From Staphylococcus borealis (GTDB taxonomy: Bacteria; Bacillota; Bacilli; Staphylococcales; Staphylococcaceae), in the NCBI RefSeq assembly GCF_001224225.1, contig NZ_CUEE01000002.1:293444-357443 (forward strand): a stretch of DNA of 64,000 nucleotides. The letters run 5' to 3'. The position numbers and the translations under genes were made by a program. The notes beneath the pieces were generated by a model. That model did no database searches. It was given only the letters and a program-made list of their open reading frames with translations, and was not told where the DNA came from. Of the stretch, positions 1 through 12,847 are shown one piece after another. Numbering within the stretch: position 1 is the first letter of the stretch; every line of letters begins with the position of its first letter.

Positions 1-459
1 TTGATTGCCACTAACGTTGTGTTAAGTAGTTTTATTATCATTCCATTGGGACCTATAAAAGCAGCACCTGTGCAACATTTTATCAATGTATTATGTGCAG
101 TATTTGTGGGACCATGGTATGGTTTAGCTCAAGCACTCATCTCATCGATCTTAAGAAATTTATTTGGCACTGGTAGCTTTTTCGCATTTCCAGGAAGTAT
201 GATTGGTGTACTTTTAGCCAGTGTGTTTTATATGTACAGGAAACATATTTTTATGGCTGCTGTTGGTGAAGTAATTGGTACTGGTATAATAGGAAGTTTG
301 TTATGTATTCCAATGGCATGGTTCTTAGGCATGCAAGATTTCTTTGTTAAACCATTAATGATAGCGTTTATTATTTCAAGTTTTATAGGTGCTGCGATTA
401 GTTATTTCTTACTTTTTATGTTGAAAAAACGAGGATTACTGGATAAGTTTAAAAAATAA
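1..459 (+). CDS. thiW: ThiW-like ECF transporter S component (5' end outside window)
   Basis: This is the C-terminal 152 residues of a small hydrophobic protein with about four to five membrane helices. The GPIKAAPVQHFINV segment and the FPGSMIGVL segment are typical of ThiW, the substrate-binding S component of an energy-coupling-factor transporter thought to import the thiamine precursor hydroxyethylthiazole. The first codon in the window is TTG, but the family normally has about 15-20 more residues before this point, so the gene is cut by the window edge rather than starting here. The family call is from recognition of the sequence and I cannot see the riboswitch that often precedes thiW. 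Confidence 0.75.
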   Translation: MIATNVVLSSFIIIPLGPIKAAPVQHFINVLCAVFVGPWYGLAQALISSILRNLFGTGSFFAFPGSMIGVLLASVFYMYRKHIFMAAVGEVIGTGIIGSLLCIPMAWFLGMQDFFVKPLMIAFIISSFIGAAISYFLLFMLKKRGLLDKFKK

Positions 460-717
460 TAGTTTGTGAATGAAGAGTTGTTTTAATTAATTTGAGATTA
501 TCATTTTCAAAAGAAAGAGGCAGACGTTTAAAAAATGTCTATATTCTTAATTTTGTTATGATAATCTTTTTTTATTGATTATTGTGATAAATAAATTTTG
601 CAATAGTATATAAAGTTAAATTAAATGAACTCACGAGCGTTGTAACATTTCATATGTTAAAATATATAAGTTAAAAGTACGTTATAATTCGGAAAAATAT
701 AGTAAGGTTGTGAAAAT
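460..717. other. intergenic gap before mutS
   Basis: AT-rich gap with no gene. A short imperfect stem (agacgttt at 522-529 with aaatgtct at 533-540) could weakly end thiW transcription, and a tataat at about 683-688 could be the -10 of a mutS promoter, but no good -35 is present at 17 bases. I see nothing else. Confidence 0.35.
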
Positions 718-3366
718 ATGTCGAATACGACACCGATGATGCAACAATATTTGAAAATTAAATCGCAATACCAAGATTGTTTATTATTCTTTAGATTAGG
801 CGATTTTTATGAAATGTTTTTTGAGGATGCAAAAGAAGCGTCTAGAGTATTAGAAATTACATTGACTAAAAGAGATGCTAAAAAAGAAAACCCAATTCCT
901 ATGTGTGGCGTACCTTATCACTCTGCGAATAGCTACATTGAAACGTTAATAAATAATGGCTACAAAGTAGCAATATGTGAACAAATGGAAGATCCTAAGC
1001 AAACGAAAGGTATGGTAAAACGAGAAGTAGTTAGAGTAGTAACACCTGGAACAGTAATGGAACAAGGTGGTATGGATGAGAACCAAAATAACTATATTTT
1101 AAGTTTTATTAAACAAGATAGTAACTATGCCTTAAGTTATTGTGATATTTCAACTGGTGAATTAAAAGCTACTCAAATTGAAGATGAAGATACTTTAATT
1201 AATGAAATTGTAACGATAAATCCTAACGAAATCGTTGTTAATCAAGAAATTAATGAAAGCCTTAAAAAACAAATCTATTTAACAACAGAAACAATAACTG
1301 TTAGAGAAACAATTTCGGATGCTTCATATGAGGTTAATCAACTAACTGATCATCATACGTATCAAGCTACTCAATTATTACTCGACTATGTATATCATAC
1401 ACAAAAGAGAGATCTATCTCATTTAGAGAGTGCAATCACATATGCTGCAGTTGATTTCATGAAGATGGATTACTACGCTAAAAGAAATTTAGAATTAACT
1501 GAAAGTATAAGATTAAAATCTAAAAAAGGCACGCTTTTATGGTTAATGGATGAAACGAAAACACCAATGGGGGCGCGTCGACTTAAGCAATGGATAGACA
1601 GACCTTTAATTAATAAAGAAAGAGTAGAAGAGAGACTAAATATAGTTGAATCATTCATGAATCACTTCATTGAAAGAGATACGTTAAGAGGTTATTTAAA
1701 TCAAGTTTATGATATAGAACGATTAGTTGGTCGCGTAAGTTATGGTAACGTCAATGCACGTGATTTAATTCAACTTAAACATTCAATTTCTGAGATTCCT
1801 AATATTAAAGCACTTCTCGAAAGTATGAATGATGTTGCAACAAACCAATTTAGTTCTCTTGAACCATTAGAAGATTTATTGCAGGTATTAGAAGACAGTT
1901 TAATTGAAGAACCACCTATTTCCATTAAGGATGGTGGTCTGTTTAAACATGGCTTTAGTAAACAATTAGATGAATTCTTAGAGGCCTCTAAGAATGGTAA
2001 AGATTGGTTGGCACAGTTACAAGCTAAAGAACGAGAGCGGACAGGAATTAAATCACTTAAAATTAGCTACAACAAAGTATTTGGATATTTTATAGAAATT
2101 ACACGAGCAAACTTACAAGGATTTGAACCGAATGAATATGGTTATCACCGTAAGCAAACTTTATCTAATGCTGAGCGTTTTATAACAGATGAGTTAAAAG
2201 AAAAAGAAGATATTATTTTAGGTGCTGAAGATAAAGCAGTAGAACTTGAGTATCAACTTTTTGTTCGTTTAAGAGAACACATTAAAACTTATACGGAAAG
2301 ACTTCAAAAGCAGGCTAAAATTATTTCTGAACTTGATTGCTTGCAAAGTTTTGCTGAAATTGCACAAAAATACAACTATGTTAGACCTGAATTTAGTGAT
2401 AATAAAACATTAAAATTAGAAAATTCACGTCACCCTGTGGTTGAACGTGTAATGGACTATAATGACTATGTTCCTAATGATTGTAAATTAGACAAAGAAA
2501 ACTTTATTTATCTTATCACTGGGCCTAATATGTCAGGTAAGTCAACTTACATGAGACAGGTTGCAATCATCAGTATTATGGCTCAAATGGGGGCATATGT
2601 TCCATGTGATAAGGCAACATTGCCAATATTTGATCAAATCTTTACTCGAATTGGTGCTGCGGATGATTTAGTATCAGGGAAAAGTACATTTATGGTAGAG
2701 ATGTTAGAAGCACAAAAAGCATTAACATATGCGACTGAAAATAGTCTAATCATTTTCGATGAAATTGGTAGAGGTACTTCGACGTATGATGGCTTAGCTT
2801 TAGCCCAAGCCATGATTGAGTATGTTGCTCAAACGTCTCACGCAAAAACGTTATTTTCAACGCATTATCATGAATTAACTACATTAGATCAAGAACTACC
2901 AAGCCTTAAAAATGTACATGTTGCCGCTGATGAATATCAAGGAGAGTTAATCTTCTTACATAAAGTAAAAGATGGGGCTGTTGATGATAGTTATGGTATT
3001 CAAGTAGCTAAACTGGCTAACCTACCAGACGAAGTGATTAATCGTGCGCAAGTTATTTTAGATGCTTTCGAACAACATCAAAACGCCAATGATTATGAAG
3101 AAACTAGTAATTCAGTGCTTAAGGAATCGGTGTCAGTCGATAACCACGATATTAACGGTACACAAAATAAAAAAGATAGCGATAAAAAAGCACAAACTAA
3201 CAATCATGCACCTAGCAATGAATTTGAACAAGCATCATTTAATCTATTTGATTCAGAACCAACAGTAAGTGAAATCGAAGAAGAGATTAAAAAACTTAAT
3301 ATATCAAATATGACACCGATTGAAGCATTACTTAAACTAAGTGAATTACAAAATCAATTGAGATAG
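718..3366 (+). CDS. mutS: DNA mismatch recognition ATPase MutS
   Basis: MutS binds mismatches and small loops and, with ATP, recruits MutL. The N-terminal mismatch-binding motif F-Y-E is at residues 30-32 in a GDFYEMFF context. The Walker A motif GPNMSGKST lies at about 602-610 and the Walker B/ABC motif FDEIGRGTS at about 680-690, followed by STHYHEL. Length is 882 aa, about 10 more than the S. aureus protein; the extra residues seem to lie in the low-complexity stretch (about 790-850) between ATPase and C-terminal helices. An RBS-like taaggttg precedes the ATG. mutL follows after 12 bases, so the two are co-transcribed. Confidence 0.97.
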   Translation: MSNTTPMMQQYLKIKSQYQDCLLFFRLGDFYEMFFEDAKEASRVLEITLTKRDAKKENPIPMCGVPYHSANSYIETLINNGYKVAICEQMEDPKQTKGMVKREVVRVVTPGTVMEQGGMDENQNNYILSFIKQDSNYALSYCDISTGELKATQIEDEDTLINEIVTINPNEIVVNQEINESLKKQIYLTTETITVRETISDASYEVNQLTDHHTYQATQLLLDYVYHTQKRDLSHLESAITYAAVDFMKMDYYAKRNLELTESIRLKSKKGTLLWLMDETKTPMGARRLKQWIDRPLINKERVEERLNIVESFMNHFIERDTLRGYLNQVYDIERLVGRVSYGNVNARDLIQLKHSISEIPNIKALLESMNDVATNQFSSLEPLEDLLQVLEDSLIEEPPISIKDGGLFKHGFSKQLDEFLEASKNGKDWLAQLQAKERERTGIKSLKISYNKVFGYFIEITRANLQGFEPNEYGYHRKQTLSNAERFITDELKEKEDIILGAEDKAVELEYQLFVRLREHIKTYTERLQKQAKIISELDCLQSFAEIAQKYNYVRPEFSDNKTLKLENSRHPVVERVMDYNDYVPNDCKLDKENFIYLITGPNMSGKSTYMRQVAIISIMAQMGAYVPCDKATLPIFDQIFTRIGAADDLVSGKSTFMVEMLEAQKALTYATENSLIIFDEIGRGTSTYDGLALAQAMIEYVAQTSHAKTLFSTHYHELTTLDQELPSLKNVHVAADEYQGELIFLHKVKDGAVDDSYGIQVAKLANLPDEVINRAQVILDAFEQHQNANDYEETSNSVLKESVSVDNHDINGTQNKKDSDKKAQTNNHAPSNEFEQASFNLFDSEPTVSEIEEEIKKLNISNMTPIEALLKLSELQNQLR

Positions 3367-3378
3367 AGGTGTTGGAAA

Positions 3379-5412
3379 ATGGGCAAAATTAAGGAACTAC
3401 AAACGTCTCTTGCGAATAAAATAGCAGCTGGTGAAGTAGTAGAGCGTCCAAGCTCAGTTGTGAAAGAATTGTTAGAAAATGCAATCGATGCACAATCTAC
3501 TGAAATTAATATTGAAGTAGAACAATCAGGCATTTCTTCTATTAGAGTCGTAGATAATGGTACTGGTATTGAACAAGATGACTTAGATTTAGTATTTCAT
3601 AGACATGCAACAAGTAAGTTAGATGCAGATGATGATTTATTTCACATTAGAACATTAGGTTTTCGTGGTGAGGCATTAGCAAGTATATCTTCAGTAGCTA
3701 AAGTTACGCTTAAGACGTGTACAGATAGTGAGAATGGTCATGAAATCTATGCCGAAAATGGCGAAATTTTAAGTCGTAAACCAGCTAAAGCTAAAAAAGG
3801 TACCGACATCACAGTAGCATCATTATTCTACAATACACCAGCTCGCCTAAAATATATAAAAAGTTTATATACAGAGTTAGGCAAAATTACAGATATCGTC
3901 AATCGTATGGCAATGAGTCATCCCGATATACGTATTTCTTTAATATCAGATGGAAAAACATTGTTAAAAACTAACGGTTCCGGTAAAACAAATGAAGTTA
4001 TGGCTGAAATCTATGGTATAAAAGTTGCAAAAGATTTAGTACATATTCAAGGTGATACGAGTGATTATCACTTAGAAGGTTTCGTAGCTAAACCAGAACA
4101 CTCAAGAAGTAATAAGCATTATATTTCAATATTTATTAATGGCAGATATATTAAAAACTTTGTACTCAATAAGGCAATTATTGAAGGGTATCATACACTA
4201 CTTACAATTGGACGTTATCCGATTTGTTACTTAAATATCGAAATGGATCCAATACTCGTAGATGTGAATGTTCATCCAACGAAATTAGAAGTCAGATTAT
4301 CAAAAGAAGAACAATTATATCAATTAATTGTTGAGAAAATTCGAGAGGCTTTCAAGGATAGAATTTTAATTCCGCAAAATAATTTGGATAGAAGACCTAA
4401 AAAAAATAAAGTATTAAATCAATTTGAACAGCAAAAAATAGACTTTGAGAGACGTCAACAGAAATTGAATCAAGAGACTGCGACTCCAACCTATAAGACA
4501 TCTAGTGATTCTAATGACGATAACTTAAATGAAGCAAATTATGAGTACGATGCTCCAGATAATAAAGAGAGCATAAATGAAAGTACGGAAAGCATCGTTC
4601 ACAATAATAAACGCGCCGATGACAAAGATTACTTCCAAATTCAAAAAGAAATTTTGAATGAAATGGATAGTGATACGACTAACCCAGATAATCAGGATAT
4701 AAATTACGCAACAAAAGGCGCATCAGAAGCCAATATGAGTGATGAAATAGCGCCAAAAGATCAACAAACACTATATCAACCACAAGATAGCAATGATATT
4801 AAAGGAAAGGTAAGCAACACACCATCGCGACGTGTTCCATATATGGAAGTTGTCGGCCAGGTACATGGAACTTATATTATTGCCCAAAATGAAAACGGCA
4901 TGTTTATGATTGATCAGCATGCTGCTCAAGAACGTATTAAATATGAATATTTTAGAGAAAAAATTGGCGAAGTGACGAATGAAGTCCAAGATTTGTTGAT
5001 ACCATTAACCTTTCACTTTTCAAAAGATGAACAAATGATTATAGATCAATATCAGGAAGAATTAGACAAAGTAGGCGTTCATTTAGAGCACTTTGGCGGT
5101 CATGATTATATCGTGAATAGTTACCCTGTTTGGTTCCCAAAAGCGGAAGCGGAAGAAATTATTCAAGATATGGTTGAATTGGTATTAAATGATAAAAAAA
5201 TAAGTGTAAAAAAAATGCGTGAAGATGCTGCGATCATGATGAGTTGTAAGAAATCTATTAAGGCAAATCATTATTTAAAAAATAATGAGATGGCGGATTT
5301 GATTGATCAATTACGTGAAGCGGAAGATCCATTCACATGTCCGCACGGCAGACCTATTATCATCAACTTCTCGAATTATGAACTAGAAAAACTATTTAAA
5401 CGCGTCATGTAG
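3379..5412 (+). CDS. mutL: DNA mismatch repair endonuclease MutL
   Basis: Second protein of mismatch repair. The GHKL ATPase motifs are visible: ELLEN with catalytic Glu30 and Asn34, DNGTGI near residue 60 and GFRGEAL near 95. A long acidic, poorly conserved linker occupies about 330-490. The C-terminal domain carries the metal-binding nuclease motif [12 protein letters not shown] (about 511-522) and CPHGRP (654-659), so this is a nicking-competent MutL as expected in organisms without MutH. Length 677 aa is near the S. aureus protein. RBS gaggtg lies just before the ATG. Confidence 0.97.
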   Translation: MGKIKELQTSLANKIAAGEVVERPSSVVKELLENAIDAQSTEINIEVEQSGISSIRVVDNGTGIEQDDLDLVFHRHATSKLDADDDLFHIRTLGFRGEALASISSVAKVTLKTCTDSENGHEIYAENGEILSRKPAKAKKGTDITVASLFYNTPARLKYIKSLYTELGKITDIVNRMAMSHPDIRISLISDGKTLLKTNGSGKTNEVMAEIYGIKVAKDLVHIQGDTSDYHLEGFVAKPEHSRSNKHYISIFINGRYIKNFVLNKAIIEGYHTLLTIGRYPICYLNIEMDPILVDVNVHPTKLEVRLSKEEQLYQLIVEKIREAFKDRILIPQNNLDRRPKKNKVLNQFEQQKIDFERRQQKLNQETATPTYKTSSDSNDDNLNEANYEYDAPDNKESINESTESIVHNNKRADDKDYFQIQKEILNEMDSDTTNPDNQDINYATKGASEANMSDEIAPKDQQTLYQPQDSNDIKGKVSNTPSRRVPYMEVVGQVHGTYIIAQNENGMFMIDQHAAQERIKYEYFREKIGEVTNEVQDLLIPLTFHFSKDEQMIIDQYQEELDKVGVHLEHFGGHDYIVNSYPVWFPKAEAEEIIQDMVELVLNDKKISVKKMREDAAIMMSCKKSIKANHYLKNNEMADLIDQLREAEDPFTCPHGRPIIINFSNYELEKLFKRVM

Positions 5413-5426
5413 AGAGGAAAATGCTT

Positions 5427-5960
5427 ATGAAAGAATACGTTTTACCTGCGATACGGAATATGAAAGACTTAGAGAAATTAATAAAAACAGATTATAAAAT
5501 ATGTGTGCTATTAGATATGCATATTGGTCATTTGAAAAGTGTTATGGCGCTGTTAAAGGCGAATCAAATTGAAGCCTATATTCATATCGATTTAATTAAG
5601 GGTATGGCTGTTGATGAATATGCTTGTGAATATATCATTCAAACATATAGTCCTAAAGGAATCGTTTCTACCAAATCTAAGGTAATTCAAAAAGCTAAAT
5701 CGTTAAATAAGTTAACGATTTTCAGGGTGTTTATTATAGATAGTCAAGCCTTAAGTAGAAGTATTAACTTAATTAAGAAAGTTGAGCCTGATTATGTAGA
5801 AGTATTACCTGGTATAGCGCATAAAGTTGTTAAAATTATTGATGAAGAAACTGCTTCAAAAGTCATTGCTGGTGGTTTGATTAATGAAGAAAGCGAAATA
5901 ACTCAGGCACTTAATAGCGGTGCGAGCTACGTTACAACCAGTAACCGTGCATTATGGTAA
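5427..5960 (+). CDS. glpP: Glycerol uptake operon antiterminator GlpP
   Basis: RNA-binding regulator that, with glycerol-3-phosphate, prevents termination in the leaders of glp transcripts. The LLDMHIGHLK, HIDLIKGMAVDEYA, GIVSTK and VIAGGLINEE segments are those of the GlpP family. An upstream in-frame ATG at 5421 lies only 3 bases from the GAGG at 5414-5417, so the ATG at 5427 with a 9-base spacer is the better start, giving 177 aa. It follows mutL by 14 bases and sits upstream of glpF, glpK and glpD, whose leaders contain stem-loops that could be its targets (6115-6171 and 8693-8744). Confidence 0.92.
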   Translation: MKEYVLPAIRNMKDLEKLIKTDYKICVLLDMHIGHLKSVMALLKANQIEAYIHIDLIKGMAVDEYACEYIIQTYSPKGIVSTKSKVIQKAKSLNKLTIFRVFIIDSQALSRSINLIKKVEPDYVEVLPGIAHKVVKIIDEETASKVIAGGLINEESEITQALNSGASYVTTSNRALW

Positions 5961-6058
5961 TTCGTACCGCCATCAATCCAACTTCTTTCTTAATTTTATA
6001 AAAATGAGAACAATCAATTTTAGGATTACTTAAATGTGACAAAATTTCAACGAAAGTA

Positions 6059-6088
6059 TTGACAACGCTTACAAACTTTCTGTATGAT
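6059..6088 (+). promoter_or_regulatory. glpF promoter with overlapping cre site
   Basis: A -35 TTGACA (6059-6064) and -10 TATGAT (6083-6088) are separated by 18 bases. A catabolite-responsive element TGACAACGCTTACA (6060-6073) overlaps the -35 with one mismatch to TGWAANCGNTNWCA, as expected for CcpA repression of glycerol genes. Confidence 0.65.
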
Positions 6089-6114
6089 TTAAACAAGTTA
6101 ATATTAAGATTAAG

Positions 6115-6171
6115 AGACGAAGAGATTTCTGCAATGCCTTTATTAGCGCTTTTGTAGGAATCTTTTTGTCT
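6115..6171 (+). promoter_or_regulatory. glpF leader stem-loop, possible GlpP target
   Basis: The 19-base arms at 6115-6133 and 6153-6171 pair completely if four G-U pairs are allowed, with a 19-base loop. The stem ends 3 bases before the AGGAGG ribosome site (6175-6180) of glpF. No U-tract follows, so it is not a classical terminator. It may be a GlpP-binding element, an mRNA stability element or a translation control; the sequence does not decide. Confidence 0.5.
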
Positions 6172-6187
6172 TATAGGAGGATTCATC

Positions 6188-7006
6188 ATGAATGTTTATT
6201 TAGCAGAATTTTTAGGTACTGCTATTCTAATTCTTTTCGGTGGTGGCGTTTGTGCTAACGTTAATTTGAAGCGAAGCGCTGGTCAGGACTCTGACTGGAT
6301 CGTTATTGCAGCAGGTTGGGGACTAGCTGTATCAATGGGTGTTTACGCAGTTGGGAAATTTTCAGGAGCACATTTAAATCCAGCGGTGACTATTGCTTTA
6401 GCGATGGATGGCGGTTTTAGTTGGGCGCAAGTACCAGGTTACATAATCTGTCAAATGCTTGGAGGTATTGTAGGTGGTGTGCTCGTTTGGTTAATGTATT
6501 TACCACATTGGAAAGCAACAGAAGATAAAGGTGCGAAGTTAGGTGTATTTTCTACAGCACCAGCAATTAAGAACTATTTTGCAAACTTTTTGAGTGAAAT
6601 TATTGGTACAGCGATTCTTTGCTTAGGTATTTTATTTATTGGTGTTAATAAAATTGCCGATGGATTAAATCCGCTTATCGTTGGTGCCTTAATCGTTGCA
6701 ATTGGACTAAGTTTAGGTGGTCCTACTGGATATGCCATCAATCCTGCACGTGATTTAGGACCAAGAATTGCACATGCAATGCTACCAATAGCTGGTAAAG
6801 GTGGTTCTAACTGGGGCTATGCAATAGTACCTGTATTGGGGCCTATTGCAGGAGGTATGTTAGGAGCAGTTATTTATAAAGTCTTCTACAAAGGACAATT
6901 TGATTTGATTTGTGCAGTTGGTATTTTACTAGTTATCGTTACATTAGTGCTTGGTTTGGCACTGAATAAAGCTAATAAATCAAATGATATTGAATCAATT
7001 TATTAA
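6188..7006 (+). CDS. glpF: Glycerol uptake facilitator (aquaglyceroporin) GlpF
   Basis: Membrane channel for glycerol. Both pore loops are present: GAHLNPAVT near residue 65 and AINPARDLGPR near 185. The Asp after the second NPAR is the hallmark of glycerol-conducting members rather than water-only aquaporins. About six membrane helices, 272 aa. A strong RBS AGGAGG lies 7 bases before the ATG. glpK follows after 117 bases. Confidence 0.95.
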   Translation: MNVYLAEFLGTAILILFGGGVCANVNLKRSAGQDSDWIVIAAGWGLAVSMGVYAVGKFSGAHLNPAVTIALAMDGGFSWAQVPGYIICQMLGGIVGGVLVWLMYLPHWKATEDKGAKLGVFSTAPAIKNYFANFLSEIIGTAILCLGILFIGVNKIADGLNPLIVGALIVAIGLSLGGPTGYAINPARDLGPRIAHAMLPIAGKGGSNWGYAIVPVLGPIAGGMLGAVIYKVFYKGQFDLICAVGILLVIVTLVLGLALNKANKSNDIESIY

Positions 7007-7035
7007 TTAATATCTTACATTTATGATTATTTTTT

Positions 7036-7067
7036 TGGAAAAGTGCTATAACTATAGTACACTTCCT
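7036..7067 (+). promoter_or_regulatory. stem-loop between glpF and glpK
   Basis: Arms around ggaaaagtgctata and tatagtacacttcc pair with a 2-base turn. There is no long T-run after it, so it may be an RNA-processing or attenuation structure rather than a terminator. Confidence 0.35.
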
Positions 7068-7105
7068 TAATATTTAAATTCTTTAACAATTGTTTATTCA
7101 TATAG

Positions 7106-8623
<1,518 letters not shown>

Positions 8624-8692
8624 TCTCTAAACATGGCTTAGTTTATTGAAGTGTGATATGATTAAATTAAGTTAATAAATTAGTCGAGATTT

Positions 8693-8744
8693 GAGAGACC
8701 TGTTTCATACAGTTTGATTCTGTATGGATAGGTCTCTCTTTTTT
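8693..8744 (+). terminator. glpD leader terminator, likely GlpP-controlled
   Basis: gagagacc (8693-8700) pairs with ggtctctc (8731-8738) and is followed by six Ts. An inner stem catacag/ctgtatg (8706-8712 with 8720-8726) stacks on it. It lies between glpK and glpD, 31 bases before the glpD start, where the Bacillus glpD leader carries the terminator that GlpP overrides. It may both end the glpFK message and gate glpD. Confidence 0.8.
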
Positions 8745-8775
8745 CACAAAAATAAAATATCGGAGGGGTATATTT

Positions 8776-10449
8776 ATGGCTTTATCAACTTTAAATAGAG
8801 AAGTAATTAAGAAAAATTTGCAAAATGAAGAATATGATGTCGTAATCATCGGAGGCGGTATCACAGGTGCAGGGATTGCGTTAGATGCGTCTCAACGCGG
8901 TATGAAAGTAGCATTAGTAGAAATGCAAGATTTTGCTCAAGGTACAAGTTCACGTTCTACTAAATTAGTTCATGGTGGATTAAGATATTTAAAACAAGCA
9001 CAAATCAAAGTTGTAGCTGAAACTGGTAAAGAACGTGCGATTGTTTATGAAAATGGTCCACACGTAACGACACCAGAATGGATGTTACTACCAATGCACA
9101 AAGGTGGTACTTTCGGTAAATTCACAACAAACTTAGGTTTAACAGCTTACGATCGCTTAGCCGGTGTAAAAAAATACGAACGTAAAAAAATGTTGAGTAA
9201 AAAACAAACATTAAACAAAGAACCATTAGTGAAAAAAGATGGTTTAAAAGGTGGCGGTTATTATGTTGAATACCGTACTGATGATGCGCGTTTAACAATT
9301 GAAGTTATGAAACGTGCCGAAGAAAATGGTGCGGAAGTTTTAAATCATACGAAATCAACCGATTTCATTTATGATGCAAAATCTAAAGTGAGAGGTATTG
9401 AAGTTCAAGATTTACTAACTGGTGAAATGTACCAAATCAATGCTAAAAAAGTTATTAACGCTGCAGGTCCTTGGGTAGATGAAGTTCGTAAAAAAGATTA
9501 CACGCGTAACAATAAACAATTACGTTTAACTAAAGGTGTTCATGTTGTCATTGATCAATCTAAATTCCCGTTAAGACAAGCGGTTTATTTCGATACTGAA
9601 AAAGATGGACGAATGATTTTTGCTATTCCACGTGAAGGTAAAGCGTATGTCGGAACAACTGACACGTTCTATGATAATGACAAAACAAAACCATTAACAA
9701 CACAAGAAGATAGAGACTATCTTATTGATGCGATTAACTATATGTTCCCAGACGTAAATGTAAAAGATGAAGATATCGAATCAACTTGGGCCGGAGTTAG
9801 ACCGTTAATATTAGAAGATGGAAAAGATCCTTCTGAAATTTCACGTAAAGATGAAATATGGGAAGGTAAATCAGGTCTTTTAACAATTGCTGGTGGTAAA
9901 TTAACAGGTTACCGTCACATGGCTTTAGAAATTGTCGATTTATTAGCAAAACGTTTAAAACAAGAATACAAATTAACATTTGATGATTGTAAAACGAAAC
10001 ATACACCGATTTCTGGTGGTGATGTAGGCGGAAGTGCAAACTTTGAAAATTACGTAGCACGTAAAGTTGAAGAAGGTAAGGCAATTGGTCTTCAAGCTGA
10101 TGTTGCTGAACGTTTAGCTTCTAAATATGGTTCTAACGTTGATAAATTATTTAACATTGCACAAATAGCACAAGACAAAACATTAAATTTACCACTAGAA
10201 ATGTACGTTGAATTAGTATATAGCGTTCAAAATGAAATGGTTTATAAACCAACAGATTTCTTAATTCGTAGAACAGGTAAATTGTATTTCAATATTAACC
10301 AAGTAAAACAATATAAAGATGCAGTCGTTGAAGAGCTTGCTAAATTACTGAATTATACTCAAAGTCAACGCAATGAATTTACTAAAGAAATTAATATTGC
10401 GATTGAAGAAGCAACACACGGCAATGAACAACTTGCAGTTCTAAAATAA
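8776..10449 (+). CDS. glpD: Aerobic glycerol-3-phosphate dehydrogenase GlpD
   Basis: Membrane-associated flavoprotein oxidising glycerol-3-phosphate to dihydroxyacetone phosphate and passing electrons to quinone. The FAD dinucleotide-binding motif [16 protein letters not shown] is at about 21-36, then [17 protein letters not shown], and GWAGVRPL-like and [11 protein letters not shown] motifs towards the end. 557 aa is full length. RBS gaggggt precedes the ATG and the leader carries a GlpP-type terminator. Confidence 0.96.
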   Translation: MALSTLNREVIKKNLQNEEYDVVIIGGGITGAGIALDASQRGMKVALVEMQDFAQGTSSRSTKLVHGGLRYLKQAQIKVVAETGKERAIVYENGPHVTTPEWMLLPMHKGGTFGKFTTNLGLTAYDRLAGVKKYERKKMLSKKQTLNKEPLVKKDGLKGGGYYVEYRTDDARLTIEVMKRAEENGAEVLNHTKSTDFIYDAKSKVRGIEVQDLLTGEMYQINAKKVINAAGPWVDEVRKKDYTRNNKQLRLTKGVHVVIDQSKFPLRQAVYFDTEKDGRMIFAIPREGKAYVGTTDTFYDNDKTKPLTTQEDRDYLIDAINYMFPDVNVKDEDIESTWAGVRPLILEDGKDPSEISRKDEIWEGKSGLLTIAGGKLTGYRHMALEIVDLLAKRLKQEYKLTFDDCKTKHTPISGGDVGGSANFENYVARKVEEGKAIGLQADVAERLASKYGSNVDKLFNIAQIAQDKTLNLPLEMYVELVYSVQNEMVYKPTDFLIRRTGKLYFNINQVKQYKDAVVEELAKLLNYTQSQRNEFTKEINIAIEEATHGNEQLAVLK

Positions 10450-10909
10450 AATTTAAAATGGATGTTTTGAGAATTTAACACATATATGCGTGTATTAAAT
10501 GAAACATCAAAGTCATTAAAAATATGAATATTTAGTAACTGACTGAACTGAGCGCGTACTTAAATTAAGGTTTCTCAGTTCAAGTCATCCTTGCGGGGGT
10601 AGGACAACGATTTTAAAAAGAATTCTGTTCTACTCCCGCTTTAGTGTTTCAAAAGTAAGATTATTGGCGGAGACATCTCACCTAAGAGAATTTCATTGGG
10701 AAAGGTCACTAATATAGAGTGTGATTTTACAGGCAAAGTAAGATGGGTAGGACAACGATTTCAAGATGAATTCAGACTTGCTCCTATAAAGATGCAATTG
10801 AAGTTGTTAAAATGAGTCTAACAATTTGATAACATTAAGAATGACAGGTATATTTAAAGGAATATAGGACATTAAGGTTAAGTAATTAATTTTGCAAGGA
10901 GGCATATGC
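10450..10909. repeat. intergenic region with degenerate staphylococcal interspersed repeat
   Basis: No gene. From about 10540 to 10784 it carries a decayed copy of the repeat family described at 16334, 22369 and 24829: gactgaactgag with tctcagttc, the agtcatc-ttgcggggg join, then a paired gcgggggtaggacaacga and ctactcccgc hairpin. A second partial hairpin half follows at 10745-10784. A long weak stem at about 10462-10507 (gatgttt with aaacatc) might end glpD transcription. Confidence 0.65.
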
Positions 10910-11833
10910 GTGAGTCAACAATCATTCAAAATTACCGTTGAAGACGGCACTATGATAGAAGTTAAAGTAGATAAAGCGAAGATAGCAACATTTGGTGTCG
11001 TTCATATCTTTCACGGAATGGCTGAGCATATGGATCGTTATGAATCACTTGTGCAGGCATTAACGCATCAAGGATACGATGTGATACGACACAATCATCG
11101 AGGTCACGGAATCGATATAGATGAAAGTGAAAGAGGTCATTACAATGACATGCATACCATAGCCCAAGATGCTTATGAAATAGCACAAACACTCCATAGT
11201 TCAGATAGCAATATTCCATATATCATTTTAGGACATTCAATGGGTTCAATTATTGCTCGTTTGTTTGTAGAGAAATATCCAGATGTTGCACAAGGCTTAA
11301 TACTTACAGGTACTGGTCAGTATCCTAAATACAAAGGAATTCCAGCTATAATTGCATTAAAATTAATCACACTTATTTGTGGAAAGCGTAACCGATTAGA
11401 ATGGGTGAATCAATTTGTTTATAAATCATTTAATAAGAAAATAGATCAACCTGAAACAAAGAGTGATTGGCTATCCTCTAAGCGTGATGAAATTAACAAA
11501 TTTGTTAACGATGATTATACGGGTTTCTTAGTATCTAACCAATTAATCTATCAAACAGTGAAACATATGATAAGTACGGCTAATAATAAGCAACTCAAAA
11601 AAATGAACGCCCAGTTACCAATATTACTTATCTCTGGTAAGGAGGATCCATTTGGTGACTATGGTAAAGGTATACGGAAGTTGGGAAAAAAATTCAAACG
11701 TGCAGGTATCAACCATATAACAGTTCAACTTTATGCGAATAGAAGACATGAAATTTTATTTGAAGATGATAAGGAAATGATATGGACGCATATGTTTGAC
11801 TGGATTCAGAAACAAGTAATAAAGAAAAATTGA
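10910..11833 (+). CDS. Alpha/beta hydrolase, monoacylglycerol lipase/lysophospholipase type
   Basis: Serine hydrolase of the PldB/monoacylglycerol lipase family. The nucleophile elbow GHSMGS places the catalytic Ser at about residue 110; HGMAEH near the start forms the oxyanion region, and SGKEDPFG and RRHEILFE supply the likely Asp and His. The open frame extends up to a TTG at 10892, but that TTG is upstream of AGGAGG (10897-10902); GTG at 10910, 7 bases after the RBS, is the right start (307 aa). It precedes miaA by 15 bases and is probably in the same operon. The physiological lipid substrate is unknown. Confidence 0.85.
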   Translation: MSQQSFKITVEDGTMIEVKVDKAKIATFGVVHIFHGMAEHMDRYESLVQALTHQGYDVIRHNHRGHGIDIDESERGHYNDMHTIAQDAYEIAQTLHSSDSNIPYIILGHSMGSIIARLFVEKYPDVAQGLILTGTGQYPKYKGIPAIIALKLITLICGKRNRLEWVNQFVYKSFNKKIDQPETKSDWLSSKRDEINKFVNDDYTGFLVSNQLIYQTVKHMISTANNKQLKKMNAQLPILLISGKEDPFGDYGKGIRKLGKKFKRAGINHITVQLYANRRHEILFEDDKEMIWTHMFDWIQKQVIKKN

Positions 11834-11848
11834 AGTGAGGGATAACGA

Positions 11849-12847
11849 TTGAACGACGTCAATAAACCATTTTTAGTGGTTATAGTAGGACCAACCGCGT
11901 CTGGTAAGACAGAATTGAGTATTGAATTAGCAAAACGCATCAATGGTGAAATCATTAGTGGGGATTCTATGCAAGTATATAAACAGATGGATATCGGTAC
12001 AGCTAAGGTGACGAATGAAGAAATGGATAGCATCCCCCATTATATGATTGATATTTTAAATCCAGATGACTCATTTTCAGCGTATGATTTCAAACAACAA
12101 GCACAAAGTTTGATTAAAGATATAACTGCTAGGGGCAAGGTTCCTATTATAGCTGGAGGTACGGGATTATATATTCAATCATTAATTTATGATTATCCAT
12201 TCGAAGATGAGAGCGTTTCAAAAGAAGTTGAAAAGCAAACCAAGTCTAAATTGCAAGCATTAGAATCATTGACTAATCAAGAAGTGCATGATTATTTGGC
12301 GACATTCGATCCACAATCAGCACAAGATATACATCCCAATAATAGAAAAAGGGTGTATAGAGCGATTGAATATTACTTAAATACAAAAAAACTTATAAGT
12401 TCTCGCAAGAAAGTGCAACAATTTATAGAAAATTATGATACATTATTAATAGGGATTGAAATGTCGCGCAAAACATTATATTCAAGAATAAATAAACGTG
12501 TAGATATTATGTTGGGCCACGGATTATTTAATGAAGTGAAGAACCTAGTAGAACAGGGTTATGAATCTACTCAAAGTATGCAAGCAATTGGATATAAAGA
12601 GCTGGTACCTGTTGTAAATGGTGAGTTATCAATAGACCAAGCAGTTGAAACATTAAAACAACATTCAAGACAATATGCTAAGCGACAATTGACATGGTTC
12701 AAGAATAAATTACATGTTCAATGGTTTGATAGAGAGACAATGACACTTCAAATGATGTTAGATGAGATTACAACCCAAATAAATAAAAGGAGTTCTAAAC
12801 ATGATTGCAAACCACAACATCCAAGATCAAGCACTAGAGAACTTTAA
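11849..12847 (+). CDS. miaA: tRNA dimethylallyltransferase MiaA
   Basis: Transfers a dimethylallyl group to A37 of tRNAs reading UNN codons. The P-loop GPTASGKTEL is at about 10-19 and GDSMQVYKQMDIGTAK follows. The start is TTG with RBS gtgagg 8 bases upstream. The 332-aa frame runs about 20 residues longer than usual, and its last 47 bases overlap the start of hfq in another reading frame. Confidence 0.94.
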   Translation: MNDVNKPFLVVIVGPTASGKTELSIELAKRINGEIISGDSMQVYKQMDIGTAKVTNEEMDSIPHYMIDILNPDDSFSAYDFKQQAQSLIKDITARGKVPIIAGGTGLYIQSLIYDYPFEDESVSKEVEKQTKSKLQALESLTNQEVHDYLATFDPQSAQDIHPNNRKRVYRAIEYYLNTKKLISSRKKVQQFIENYDTLLIGIEMSRKTLYSRINKRVDIMLGHGLFNEVKNLVEQGYESTQSMQAIGYKELVPVVNGELSIDQAVETLKQHSRQYAKRQLTWFKNKLHVQWFDRETMTLQMMLDEITTQINKRSSKHDCKPQHPRSSTREL

